Below are positions 45,305 through 54,567 of a DNA stretch of 64,000 nucleotides, one piece after another. The DNA lies in assembly GCA_040768445.1 (NCBI GenBank), contig JAXGMV010000001.1, forward strand, positions 1,922,001-1,986,000, written 5' to 3'. Both the position numbers and the translations under genes were made by a program. This stretch comes from JAXGMV01 sp040768445. GTDB taxonomy: Bacteria > Chloroflexota > Anaerolineae > Anaerolineales > Anaerolineaceae. The notes below the pieces were generated by a model. It saw nothing but the letters and a program-made list of their open reading frames with translations. It ran no database searches and had not been told where the DNA came from. The first letter of the stretch is position 1. Each line of letters starts with the position of its first letter.

Positions 45305-46414
45305 TTACATTTCGCGGACAAACTCGTCTAATAGTTTCAACGCTTCAGGGAAATTCTTGCGTCCTAATCCCAAGCGGAAATAATTTCCAAGCGCATCGAA
45401 CATGTTGCCGGGGGCAAGTAAGACTTCTTTTGACCTGACAAGTTCATGGCAGAACTTTTCGATGGGCATGTCCATAAGCAGCTCAGGAAAGGCGATTGAT
45501 CCGCCGGATGGGAGCAGCCAGCGGAAAGTGTCGGTGTGTTGCTTGAAAAATGCCTCAGCCAGCGCAAGATTTTTGTTAATAATGTCCATATTCCTGCTAA
45601 GAATGTCTTGCGAAGCTCGCATAGCAATGATCGCAAGGATCTCAGAAGGCGCGCTGGAACAAATGGTCGTGTAATCCTTGTACAACGTAAACTTTTTGTA
45701 CAGCATTTCATCTTGGGTTGCCAGCCAACCAATGCGTAAGCCTGGCAGTGCAAAGGCCTTTGATAAACCTGATAATGTGACTGCTTTGGAATAAACATCG
45801 CAGGCCGATGGCAGCCTGTTGGATGGGTTTTGTTCCAACAACCGGTACATCTCATCGCTGAACAGATAAAGACCTTTCTCTGAAAGGAAATCAACCAGTC
45901 CTGTGAAAAATACCTGGTCAGGAATGAAACCAGTTGGGTTGTGAGGGAAGTTGACAATCACCAATTTGGTTTCAGGTTTGACCAGTGCTTTCAAATCTGA
46001 CAGGCTCAACGACCAGTGATTATCCTCCTGGTGCAAATGCCATTGACTGACATTACAACCGATAGTTTTTGCAACCTCATACAGTGATTGATAAACTGGC
46101 GAGATGGCAATAACGTGATCGCCTGGTTGAAGCAGGCAGCGCATAGCTATATATATGCCTTCCTCTGGTGCAACGACAAGTGATTGTTCAGGAGAGACTA
46201 TCTTATACTGTTTGCTGATCTCTTCTCTTAGTTGGAGATGCCCCAGCGAATCGGTGTAGCCAAGTGACAAGTTCTGCCACAGGTTTTTTGCTTCCTCATC
46301 TGCATATGAAAGCAGGTTATTTAGAGAGAGGCTTTCACAATCCGAAGCGCAGAGCAGGTAACGGGTTGTAAATTCATAGATGGCAAAGTAGCGCTCAAGC
46401 TTGAATGGTTCCAT
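45305..46414 (-). CDS. PLP-dependent class I aminotransferase
   Basis: 369 aa, fold-type I. Active-site lysine in TLSGLSKAFALPGLRIGW; VNFPHNPTG for cofactor contacts and SDEMYRLLE for the ring-stacking region. The substrate is not clear; amino-acid/2-oxo-acid transamination is expected. Single gene convergent with the photolyase. The 101-bp gap between them has only a weak 7-bp inverted repeat (AAGCTGG/CCAGCTT). Confidence 0.88.
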   Translation of the reverse strand: MEPFKLERYFAIYEFTTRYLLCASDCESLSLNNLLSYADEEAKNLWQNLSLGYTDSLGHLQLREEISKQYKIVSPEQSLVVAPEEGIYIAMRCLLQPGDHVIAISPVYQSLYEVAKTIGCNVSQWHLHQEDNHWSLSLSDLKALVKPETKLVIVNFPHNPTGFIPDQVFFTGLVDFLSEKGLYLFSDEMYRLLEQNPSNRLPSACDVYSKAVTLSGLSKAFALPGLRIGWLATQDEMLYKKFTLYKDYTTICSSAPSEILAIIAMRASQDILSRNMDIINKNLALAEAFFKQHTDTFRWLLPSGGSIAFPELLMDMPIEKFCHELVRSKEVLLAPGNMFDALGNYFRLGLGRKNFPEALKLLDEFVREM

Positions 46415-46537
46415 GATACAGAAACTTTCCTCATTTCGTTAGATGATACCTTTAAGTATAATGGTGTTCATCTAAATGATGCTTTTGGCAATATGTTAAA
46501 CTATTTAAGCACCTACTTGAGAGATGAGGATTAGAAC

Positions 46538-47362
46538 ATGGCAAAACTTTACTATGGACATATTGAAAGGGATACTGTCAAGATGCATTATTATCGTACA
46601 GGCGATGAAAAGCAACCGATATTATTTCTGCACGGTATCACTGACAGCGGCTTATGCTGGAATGATACTGCTTTGGCGCTTGAGCCTTTTTATGATGTCA
46701 TATTAATGGATGCCCGAGGTCATGGACTGTCAGATAAACCCAATTTTGGTTACAGCGCTGAAGACCGTGTAAATGATGTTATTGCTCTGCTTGATCAGCT
46801 GAATTTGCCAAAATTACCGATTATTGGCCATTCCCTGGGTGCTGAGACAGCAGCGCTGGTTGCAGCCGGATACCCTGAACGGGTGAACAGCCTGATATTA
46901 GAGGATCCGCCTTTCATTAAAGACCTATCGAGGGAAACGCCGGAAGCCAAACAAGAACGCGCAGAAAAGTTCAGGCGAAGCATTCTGGAATTTTCAACCA
47001 TGAGCCTGGATGATGTCATCGAAAAGGGTCGCTTAGATCACCCAGATTGGCGTGAGTCTGAGTTCTTCCAATGGGCAAAAGCCAAGAAGCAGGTGAGCGA
47101 AAATGTTATTAACATTGTTTTGGAAAAGCGACCGTTCTGGCGCGACTATGTCTCAAAAATTACTTGCCCGGTATTGTTATTCACCGGAAATAATGACCTG
47201 GGCGCGATCATTATCCCTGACGTCTCAGATGATATTAAATCTGCGGTAAAACAAGTAAAAATTGTGAATATTTCAAATGCCGGACACAACATACGTAGGC
47301 AGAACTTCAACCAGTTTTATGATGAGGTAAAGGCTTTTATCAGGAAATATTACCCTTTCTGA
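46538..47362 (+). CDS. Alpha/beta hydrolase
   Basis: 274 aa. Nucleophile elbow GHSLGAETAAL, oxyanion strand LFLHGITDSGLCW, DARGHGLSDKPNFGYS and a C-terminal His in SNAGHNIRRQ with the acid in TGNNDLGAI. Typical of small esterases, haloperoxidase-like hydrolases and related enzymes; substrate unknown. Convergent with the binding-lipoprotein gene, 15 bp apart. Confidence 0.87.
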   Translation: MAKLYYGHIERDTVKMHYYRTGDEKQPILFLHGITDSGLCWNDTALALEPFYDVILMDARGHGLSDKPNFGYSAEDRVNDVIALLDQLNLPKLPIIGHSLGAETAALVAAGYPERVNSLILEDPPFIKDLSRETPEAKQERAEKFRRSILEFSTMSLDDVIEKGRLDHPDWRESEFFQWAKAKKQVSENVINIVLEKRPFWRDYVSKITCPVLLFTGNNDLGAIIIPDVSDDIKSAVKQVKIVNISNAGHNIRRQNFNQFYDEVKAFIRKYYPF

Positions 47363-47377
47363 TGACACATAAAGGGA

Positions 47378-48130
47378 TTATTTGATTTTGTTTTGCACAC
47401 AAAGCAGGAAATTTAAGGCAGAACCCGAAGGTTCTGTCTTTGTTTCCACAAGGATGGGTAACGCAAAGTCCTGCTTTTCAATGCCGGAGAGCACAAGTTG
47501 TTTGACACTTTCGTCAACAAGCCTTTCAGGCAGGATGCCAATACTGCCAACTTCCATCTTGACGCCGGTCATCAACTCATAAGGTCCTGGTGCCAGAAGT
47601 GCTGAAAAATTGGCTCTTTGGTTTACAGTAACAAATGAATCCGTGTAAATTTGTATACCAGAGTTAGCTGGATAATTAAAAATGACGATAGCCTCTGAGA
47701 AACCATCTGTTTGACCATTTGAAATAGCATTCCAGTTGGTAATCACACCTGCCTGGATATTCACAAGCTCCTGCCAGGTTAACTCGGTGAGAGGATTGTC
47801 CGGGTGGACTATCACTGCCAGGTGTTCTGATCCAAGGTTAAATAATGGATTATTACTTGATAAAGTGTCACCTATCAGGAACCTGAAATCAAAAGGTCGG
47901 TTATCAGCATCTGCTGAAGGAAGACCTGCTTCTATTAATCCAACATTGTCCTCTGCCTGTGCACAGGTGCTGAGAATCGGACGCAGCCAGTCCAGGTCGG
48001 GTGGTATAGAAATATCCCAGATTTCTGGTATGACAGCTGTCGCAGTCAAGGTTGTTTCAGCCTGGTGGCTTGAGCACCCACTGAGCAGGAAAACAACTAA
48101 CAGGAGGACAACGACTTTCCTAAAAGACAT
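47378..48130 (-). CDS. Orphan PstS-like substrate-binding lipoprotein
   Basis: 250 aa from ATG at 48130, which overlaps the uppP stop by 11 nt. Signal peptide with lipobox LLSGC. The remainder resembles a class II periplasmic binding fold (LGSEHLAVIVHPDNPLTELT, QELVNIQAGVITNWNAI, YPANSGIQIYTDSF, GSIGILPERLV), as in phosphate-type binding proteins, but is shorter than PstS (about 320 aa). No permease or ATPase genes are near. Possibly a sensor or a binding subunit for a distant transporter. Confidence 0.78.
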   Translation of the reverse strand: MSFRKVVVLLLVVFLLSGCSSHQAETTLTATAVIPEIWDISIPPDLDWLRPILSTCAQAEDNVGLIEAGLPSADADNRPFDFRFLIGDTLSSNNPLFNLGSEHLAVIVHPDNPLTELTWQELVNIQAGVITNWNAISNGQTDGFSEAIVIFNYPANSGIQIYTDSFVTVNQRANFSALLAPGPYELMTGVKMEVGSIGILPERLVDESVKQLVLSGIEKQDFALPILVETKTEPSGSALNFLLCVQNKIK

Positions 48131-48941
48131 AAGCAAATAAAAGTGTGAAGATACCCAAAATAAGACAGTAGATGGCGAATGGTTTCAACGACCGTTTGGC
48201 AAGGAATTTCAACAGCCAGTGAATTGACAAATAGCCGAAAATTGCTGCTGTGATGAAGCCGACCAGTAGGATTGGCAGAAACTCGCTTAAATTGCTCATC
48301 TCAAATAAATCGAGTGCGCTCAGCAAGCCGGCTGCAATAAAGATCGGTATTGAAAGCAGGAATGAAAACCTTGCAGCAGTCTTGCGATCGAGATTACGCA
48401 GTAAACCGGTTGAAATTGTTGCTCCAGAGCGAGAAATTCCCGGGAAAATTGCCAGTGCCTGCCCGAACCCAATAATCAACGCATCCTGCCAGCGCATATG
48501 GCTGATAGACCTGTTGCGTTTTCCGAGCAGTTCGGCAATAAACAGAATCCCAGCAGTCACCAAGAGAAATATCCCGGTAAGCGGGGGGCTGTTAAAGGCT
48601 GCTTCAACCAGGTCATCAAGCAAAAAGCCGATAACTCCAGCCGGCAGTGTGCCAATAATGATGTATAAGCCCAGCCTGAAATCGAGGGTAGTTCTGACTT
48701 TTTGGTCCTGTAATCCAGCCAGGAATGCTTTTATGATGTGAATCAGATCCTTGAAGAAATAAACAATCACTGCCAGCAAGGTACCAAGCTGAACCAGCAC
48801 ATCGAACGGGAAAACTTGTTCAACTGGAATATCCCAGTTTAGAAAGTACGGAACAAGAACCAGGTGTGCTGAACTGGAAATGGGCAGGAACTCCGTTATA
48901 CCTTGAATAATGCCGAGGATGATGGATTGTATGAGCGTCAT
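48120..48941 (-). CDS. uppP: Undecaprenyl-diphosphatase
   Basis: Recycles the C55 lipid carrier for wall synthesis and confers bacitracin resistance. 273 aa, polytopic. Hallmarks GIIQGITEFLPISSSAHL (catalytic Glu-rich loop) and AIFPGISRSGATIST (second loop) are intact. Starts 14 bp after tgt on the same strand. Confidence 0.95.
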   Translation of the reverse strand: MTLIQSIILGIIQGITEFLPISSSAHLVLVPYFLNWDIPVEQVFPFDVLVQLGTLLAVIVYFFKDLIHIIKAFLAGLQDQKVRTTLDFRLGLYIIIGTLPAGVIGFLLDDLVEAAFNSPPLTGIFLLVTAGILFIAELLGKRNRSISHMRWQDALIIGFGQALAIFPGISRSGATISTGLLRNLDRKTAARFSFLLSIPIFIAAGLLSALDLFEMSNLSEFLPILLVGFITAAIFGYLSIHWLLKFLAKRSLKPFAIYCLILGIFTLLFAYVF

Positions 48942-48955
48942 GGATGCATTCTCCT

Positions 48956-50074
48956 TCAGGATTTCTTATGTTTATATGTTTCTAAAAATTTAGCTGCAAA
49001 GTCATCATAATTATTTGCCTGTATCGCCTGCCTGGCGCGTCTGGTGAGGTCTAAGAGCGTGTAAAGGTTGTGGATGGATAGCAATGTAGCGCCAAGAATT
49101 TCACGGGCAACCATCAGGTGACGGATGTATGCACGGCTGAAATGAGTGCAAGCGTAACAGCCGCAGGTTTCATCAATTGGTGCCGGATCATTGGCATGGA
49201 TAGCGTTGAGCAGGTTGATGCGCCCGTGATAGGTAAACGCCGCCTTATGCCGCGCCAGCCGGGTGGGCAGGGTGCAGTCAAAAATATCCACGCCGCGATG
49301 AATAGCATTGATGATATCCTCTGGCGCACCGACGCCCATCAAATAGCGGGGCTTGTCCTCTGGCAATATGTCATTTACGATCTCAAGCATGGCATGCATT
49401 TCAGATTTTGTCTCACCGACAGATAAACCGCCGATAGCGTGACCGGGAAAGCCAAGTGATGCAATTTCTTGGGCAGATTTTTTACGGAGGTGAGGGAAAA
49501 TGCCACCCTGAACGATGCCAAAGAGAGCCTGGTCTGTGCGGGTTTTTGCAACCAAGCAGCGTTCAGCCCATCTGTGCGTTCTTTCCATTGCCTGCTGGCT
49601 GTAGGCTTCGTCATACGGTTCAGCACATTCATCAAATGCCATGATAATGTCTGCGCCAAGATTTTCCTGAATCTTGACGGATTTTTCTGGTGTCAGGTAA
49701 TGCATGGATCCATCCAGGTAGCTTTTGAATTTCACACCGTTTTCGTCAATCTTGCGCATTTCAGCCAGCGAAAACACCTGGAAGCCGCCAGAGTCAGTCA
49801 GTATGGGCTTGTTCCAATGCATGAAACGGTGCAGACCACCCTGTGCTGCAATCAACTCATCACCTGGTCTCAGGTACAGGTGATATGTGTTTGCCAGTAT
49901 TAAGTTTGCTTTGACATCTTCCAGTTGAGCAGGGGTAACGGCTTTTACAGTTGCCTGGGTTCCCACAGGAGCGAATATCGGTGTTTCAATCTTGCCGTGA
50001 GGTGTGGTGAAGACTCCAACCCTGGCTTTATGATCTGAGTTAAGGGCAGTGAATGTGAAGTTAGATTGTTCCAT
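48956..50074 (-). CDS. tgt: Queuine/preQ1 tRNA-ribosyltransferase
   Basis: Exchanges guanine-34 of GUN anticodon tRNAs for preQ1. 372 aa, family length. ILTDSGGFQVFSL carries the catalytic Asp, VDIFDCTLPTRLARHK the nucleophile region, and CGCYACTHFSRAYIRHL the zinc site. First gene of a tgt-uppP-lipoprotein run. No queA or other Q-pathway genes are in the window. Confidence 0.96.
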   Translation of the reverse strand: MEQSNFTFTALNSDHKARVGVFTTPHGKIETPIFAPVGTQATVKAVTPAQLEDVKANLILANTYHLYLRPGDELIAAQGGLHRFMHWNKPILTDSGGFQVFSLAEMRKIDENGVKFKSYLDGSMHYLTPEKSVKIQENLGADIIMAFDECAEPYDEAYSQQAMERTHRWAERCLVAKTRTDQALFGIVQGGIFPHLRKKSAQEIASLGFPGHAIGGLSVGETKSEMHAMLEIVNDILPEDKPRYLMGVGAPEDIINAIHRGVDIFDCTLPTRLARHKAAFTYHGRINLLNAIHANDPAPIDETCGCYACTHFSRAYIRHLMVAREILGATLLSIHNLYTLLDLTRRARQAIQANNYDDFAAKFLETYKHKKS

Positions 50075-50214
50075 GTTGCCAAATTATAACCTTCTTCACA
50101 GCATGCTAAAGAACGAATCATGATCATAAACTTGCTAACACTTGAGTGATCTGCTTTCACGTGTTGTGTATATAATGATATTAAAATCTGGTTAGGATCT
50201 TAGGGAGGGTACTT

Positions 50215-50808
50215 ATGTATGCACTACATGTTTATTCCTTGTTCCTGGTGCAAAAATCACTGCCCTGGTGGTTGTGGCTGTTCCTGTTCTTGATTGTTGT
50301 TGCCCTGGTTGTGTGGGCTTTGACAAGAAGCAGTGTTTCTGAAAAGTCAACAGTTCATAAACCACCCATTGAAGAACATGCCGAAGGTGCTCATCATGAA
50401 GACGGATATCAATTTAGTTCCAGTGAGCCTGCAGGTGAAATGCAGGCAGAACCACTTTCAACGCCGATTGAAACTGAGCCTGAGATAATCCAACCCGCTG
50501 ATGTGCCGATTGATTTTGCAGATGAAGCACCAGATAACAGATCAACCGTCATCGATTTCAAGCCTGATGATCTGACTGTTATCGAAGGTATTGGTCCGAA
50601 AATCAAGCTTATTTTGGCTGAGGCAGGCATCACAAGGTTTGATCAGCTGGCAGTAAGTGAACCAGATCAGCTTTCAGAGATTATGAAAAATGCTGGTTTA
50701 CGAATTGCAAATCCAAAAACATGGCCAAGCCAGGCACGCCTGGCAGCTGCAGGCGAGTGGGATAAGCTTCAGGCATACCAGGAAAGGCTTAATGCCGGCA
50801 GGGAGTAA
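50215..50808 (+). CDS. Membrane-anchored helix-hairpin-helix protein
   Basis: 197 aa. One membrane helix near residues 18-38 (LPWWLWLFLFLIVVALVVW), an acidic Pro/Glu linker (about 45-115), and a C-terminal HhH-like domain: DDLTVIEGIGPKIKLILAEA, ITRFDQLAVSEPDQLSEI and WPSQARLAAAGEWDKL. HhH domains of this form occur in L21/DUF4332-like proteins. Nucleic-acid or protein binding at the membrane is inferred. AGGGAGGG ribosome binding site; a TATAAT lies about 40 bp upstream. Function unknown. Confidence 0.7.
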   Translation: MYALHVYSLFLVQKSLPWWLWLFLFLIVVALVVWALTRSSVSEKSTVHKPPIEEHAEGAHHEDGYQFSSSEPAGEMQAEPLSTPIETEPEIIQPADVPIDFADEAPDNRSTVIDFKPDDLTVIEGIGPKIKLILAEAGITRFDQLAVSEPDQLSEIMKNAGLRIANPKTWPSQARLAAAGEWDKLQAYQERLNAGRE

Positions 50809-50920
50809 AAAATAATTACCATTGCTGTTGCCTGATTACCTAATAAGCTGATGTTCCTCCATCCGGGTCAGGGATGTACAATCCTTGATTGATGGATTTT
50901 TGAAAGGTATACTAACACTC

Positions 50921-52033
50921 ATGAACATTCAAAACCTGGCCACATGGTTGGAAATTGACTTAATCCAACTCAAAGAAAATCTTTCTGAACTTCAAAAAAT
51001 GACTGGAAAGCCAGTTATGGCTGTTGTCAAAGCCAACGCCTATGGGCATGGCCTGGTGGATATTGCCCTGGCTGCTGAAGCAGCAGGGTCACCCTGGTGC
51101 GGTGTCGCACGCCTGGAAGAAGCATTAGCGCTCAGGCAGGCAGGTGTTAATGCGCATATCCTTGTATTGGGTTACACACCTCCCGGTTCGGCTGTGCTGG
51201 CTGCTGTGGAGAATATCAGCCTGGCTGTTTATGACCGGGCAACCGCACAGGCTTATGCTGCTGCAGGCATAGAGAGTGGAAAAACACTCAATGTGCACTT
51301 GAAAATTGACAGCGGTATGGGGCGGTTAGGCGTTTTCCCGGAAGAAGGCGTTGAAATGGCGAAATACCTGAGATCACTGCCAGGTATTAATTTACAAGGT
51401 TTGTTCACGCATTTCGCCCGGGCAGATGAACCCGAACTGCCTGCAACCAATCAACAACTCGCAAAATTTGCAAACCTGGTGAAAGACCTTGAAAAAGATA
51501 ACCTCAAACCAGAGTTTGTACACGCCTCTAACTCAGGCGGTACACTGGCATTCAATGATGCCTGGTACGACTTTGTCCGACCAGGAATAGCTATGTATGG
51601 TCTCAGCCCATCATCTAAAGCCCTTGTCCCAGCTGCTCTCAAGCCAATTCTTTCATGGAAAACCCGCCTGATCTCAGTTAAGGAACTACCGGCAGGATAT
51701 GGTGTGGGTTATGGTCACCGATATGTCTTGACGAAACCAGAAATGATTGGCGCCCTGGCAATTGGATATGCAGATGGCTTCCGGAGAGTACCAGGAAATG
51801 AAGTGTTAATTGCAGGCAAGCGAGCTAAGGTGATAGGCAGTGTGTGCATGGACCAATGCATGGTGCAGTTGGGTGACATCCCTGAGGCGAAAATAGGTGA
51901 TGAAGTTGTCATCATTGGCAAACAGGGTGAGCAAACGATCACGGCAGATGATGTTGCAGCACGCTGGGGGACTATCAATTATGAGGTTATTGCTGGAATT
52001 GCCGCTCGAGTATCACGTGTTTATGTCAGATAA
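50921..52033 (+). CDS. alr: Alanine racemase
   Basis: Makes D-Ala for peptidoglycan. 370 aa from ATG at 50921 (MNIQNLATWLEIDL), preferred over 50885, which adds non-family residues. PLP lysine in AVVKANAYGHG and catalytic Tyr in GYGVGYGHRYVL, with GYADGFRR. Directly followed by recJ (16 bp). Confidence 0.95.
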   Translation: MNIQNLATWLEIDLIQLKENLSELQKMTGKPVMAVVKANAYGHGLVDIALAAEAAGSPWCGVARLEEALALRQAGVNAHILVLGYTPPGSAVLAAVENISLAVYDRATAQAYAAAGIESGKTLNVHLKIDSGMGRLGVFPEEGVEMAKYLRSLPGINLQGLFTHFARADEPELPATNQQLAKFANLVKDLEKDNLKPEFVHASNSGGTLAFNDAWYDFVRPGIAMYGLSPSSKALVPAALKPILSWKTRLISVKELPAGYGVGYGHRYVLTKPEMIGALAIGYADGFRRVPGNEVLIAGKRAKVIGSVCMDQCMVQLGDIPEAKIGDEVVIIGKQGEQTITADDVAARWGTINYEVIAGIAARVSRVYVR

Positions 52034-52049
52034 ATAAATGGAGCATTGA

Positions 52050-53789
52050 TTGAAAAAAGTCACAGACACCAGGTGGATGCAAATAGCCACCGATAATGAA
52101 ACAAATGAGCAAAACTTAGCGGATTACCCTGCTGTTTTACGAAGGATGTTGTTCAATCGAAAAATATATACCCAGGAACAGGCAGAATTATTCCTGTACC
52201 AGGAAGGATCACTTCACAACCCTTTTTTACTGAAAGGTATGCAAGCAGGGGTAGTGCGCCTTTGGCAGGCAATTGACGCTGGCGAGAAGATTGCCGTTTA
52301 TGGCGATTATGACGCTGATGGGGTAACGGCCACAGCTTTGATGATGCTGGCATTACGAAGTCTGAATGCCAATGTTTCTCCATATATACCCAACCGCTTT
52401 GAAGAAGGATACGGCTTGAACTGTGACGCAATCGAACACCTGGCTTCGGAGGGAGTGCAGCTGATCATCACAGTTGATTGTGGTATCCGCTCACCTGCAG
52501 AGGTGGAATATGCCAGGCAATTAGGTGTGGATGTGATCATCAGCGATCATCACGAACCGAGAGAGGACCTGCCTCTGGCTGCCGCTGTGATTTGTCAGAA
52601 ACAACCGGGAGACGAGTACCCGGAAAAGGGACTCGCAGGAGTCGGGTTGGCTTTCAAAATCATACAGGCTGCTCTCCTCAACAGAAATATGCCCATTGAA
52701 ACAGCCGATGAGTGGCTTGACCTGGTAGCAGTTGGTACGGTCTCTGACCTTGTGCCGCTAACCGGAGAGAACCGGTCATTGGTTAAAGCCGGTTTAAAAC
52801 AGCTCCAACAACGCCGAAATATTGGCCTGAGGGCGCTAATGGGGGCAGCCAGTCTCGGTGCAAAACCTGTGACTGCCAGAGATGTGGGTTTTACCATTGG
52901 TCCCCGTCTCAATGCAGCTGGCAGGTTGGAAACAGCTTTTGATGCATTGAACCTGTTAATCTCATCTGATCCTTTAGAGGCAGGTGTGATTGCCCAGCGC
53001 CTTGACGACCAAAACAGGCTGCGCCAGTCAATGACCGCTGAGATACAGGAACAGGCAATGGCAATGGCTGAAAATGATGGTAATGAACACCTCATTTTTT
53101 CAGTCAGCCCTGAGTTCAATATGGGTATTGTTGGTCTGGCCGCATCGAAATTAACAGACAGTTATTACCGTCCTGCTATTGTCGGTTTTAGAGGTGAGGA
53201 AGAGACGCGGGCTTCCTGCCGGAGCATCGCTGAGTTTCACATCACAAAGGCATTGGATAAATGTGCCGGCCTGTTGAAAAGACATGGCGGTCATGCGATG
53301 GCGGCAGGATTTACTGTGAAAAACGAGCAGTTACCAGAACTGAAACTGCGGCTTGGAGAAATTGCTTTTCAACAGTTGAGCAGCCTCGATCTAACACCGA
53401 CATTACGTTATGACCTTGAAGTCAACTTTTCTGACTTGCTGCCTGAGAAGAATGATAAAGGAGCGGTCCTGCATCCAACAGTGATTGAACAACTCCAGCT
53501 GCTTGAACCCTGTGGAATGACCAACCCTGAAGCCCTGTTTGTTGGCCGGAATCTCACTGTCAGGTATCCCAAAGCGGTTGGCAGTGATAAAAAACACTTG
53601 AAGTTTTCAGTGAATGACGGCAGGTATACCTTTGACGCAATTGCATTTAACAAGGGCTATATGCTTGAGGATCTCCCCGCACAGGTGGATTTATTATTTG
53701 CTTATGAGGTGAATGAATTTCAGGGCAGGCAGTCGCTTCAGTTGAATGTCAGGGATATCAAACCTGCTAATCAACAAAACGGTATTTAA
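52050..53789 (+). CDS. recJ: Single-stranded-DNA-specific exonuclease RecJ
   Basis: 5'-3' ssDNA exonuclease in recombination and mismatch repair. 579 aa, TTG start with GGAG about 6 nt upstream. DHH motifs: VYGDYDADGVTATAL, ITVDCGIRS, ISDHHEPR and the DHHA1 region with RHGGHAMAAGF. Length and motifs are canonical. Its last 23 bp overlap the opposing GT2 gene. Confidence 0.95.
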   Translation: MKKVTDTRWMQIATDNETNEQNLADYPAVLRRMLFNRKIYTQEQAELFLYQEGSLHNPFLLKGMQAGVVRLWQAIDAGEKIAVYGDYDADGVTATALMMLALRSLNANVSPYIPNRFEEGYGLNCDAIEHLASEGVQLIITVDCGIRSPAEVEYARQLGVDVIISDHHEPREDLPLAAAVICQKQPGDEYPEKGLAGVGLAFKIIQAALLNRNMPIETADEWLDLVAVGTVSDLVPLTGENRSLVKAGLKQLQQRRNIGLRALMGAASLGAKPVTARDVGFTIGPRLNAAGRLETAFDALNLLISSDPLEAGVIAQRLDDQNRLRQSMTAEIQEQAMAMAENDGNEHLIFSVSPEFNMGIVGLAASKLTDSYYRPAIVGFRGEEETRASCRSIAEFHITKALDKCAGLLKRHGGHAMAAGFTVKNEQLPELKLRLGEIAFQQLSSLDLTPTLRYDLEVNFSDLLPEKNDKGAVLHPTVIEQLQLLEPCGMTNPEALFVGRNLTVRYPKAVGSDKKHLKFSVNDGRYTFDAIAFNKGYMLEDLPAQVDLLFAYEVNEFQGRQSLQLNVRDIKPANQQNGI

Positions 53790-54450
53790 TCAGCGTCCAA
53801 ACTGCTTCAAAAGCGTCTTTCATGTGAATTTTCTTTCCCTGCGAATAATCACGGGGATTGAATGTAATTGGCACCTCAAAGATACGAACTTTCCGTTTGA
53901 GAATCTTTGCTGTAAATTCCGGTTCAAAATCAAAGCGTTTTGCGTGCAGTGGGATGTCTTTGATGACGTCCTTCTTGAACACTTTGTAACCCGTTTCCAT
54001 ATCACTGAGGATGTTGTTGTACAGGATATTGGTGATAAAGGTCAAGATTTTGTTGGCAACCATATTCCAGAACAAGATCGGGCGGCGAGAGCCGCCAAGA
54101 AAACGGGAGCCGTAAACCACATCGGCAATACCTTCCTGTATCGGCTTAAGCAGAGCAGGGTAATCACGCGGATCGTATTCAAGGTCAGCATCCTGGATGA
54201 TAACCACATCCTTGGATGCGTTTTCAATTCCCCTTCTGACTGCGGCACCTTTACCCTGGTTTTTCTCTTGGAGAAAAACCCTGACAAGGGGGTTCTTTTT
54301 CAAATCTTCCAGCACATCCCTGGTACCGTCAGTTGATCCATCATCGACAATCACAATTTCATGGATAAGCCCGGTTTGAGTTACACGGTCGATGATGTGG
54401 CTGATGGTATCTTTCTCATTATATACAGGGATTACGACTGAAATTTCCAT
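53767..54450 (-). CDS. Family 2 glycosyltransferase (dolichol-phosphate-mannose-synthase-like)
   Basis: 227 aa, no membrane helix after the catalytic domain. GT2 motifs: SVVIPVYNEKDTI, VIVDDGSTDGT, QEKNQGKGAAVRRG, QDADLEYDP (DxD), and DMETGYKVFKKDV. Typically transfers a sugar from a nucleotide donor to a polyprenyl phosphate. Its 3' end overlaps the recJ 3' end by 23 bp on opposite strands. Confidence 0.9.
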   Translation of the reverse strand: MEISVVIPVYNEKDTISHIIDRVTQTGLIHEIVIVDDGSTDGTRDVLEDLKKNPLVRVFLQEKNQGKGAAVRRGIENASKDVVIIQDADLEYDPRDYPALLKPIQEGIADVVYGSRFLGGSRRPILFWNMVANKILTFITNILYNNILSDMETGYKVFKKDVIKDIPLHAKRFDFEPEFTAKILKRKVRIFEVPITFNPRDYSQGKKIHMKDAFEAVWTLIKYRFVD

Positions 54451-54567
54451 AGGCTGAATTATAAGGTATGTTCACTGATTGAACAAGAAAAATTAAATGA
54501 ATGAAAGTGGCATGCTATAATTTGGTTAGAACAACCTGACATCATCTCTCTCTTTGGCGGGCAAATA

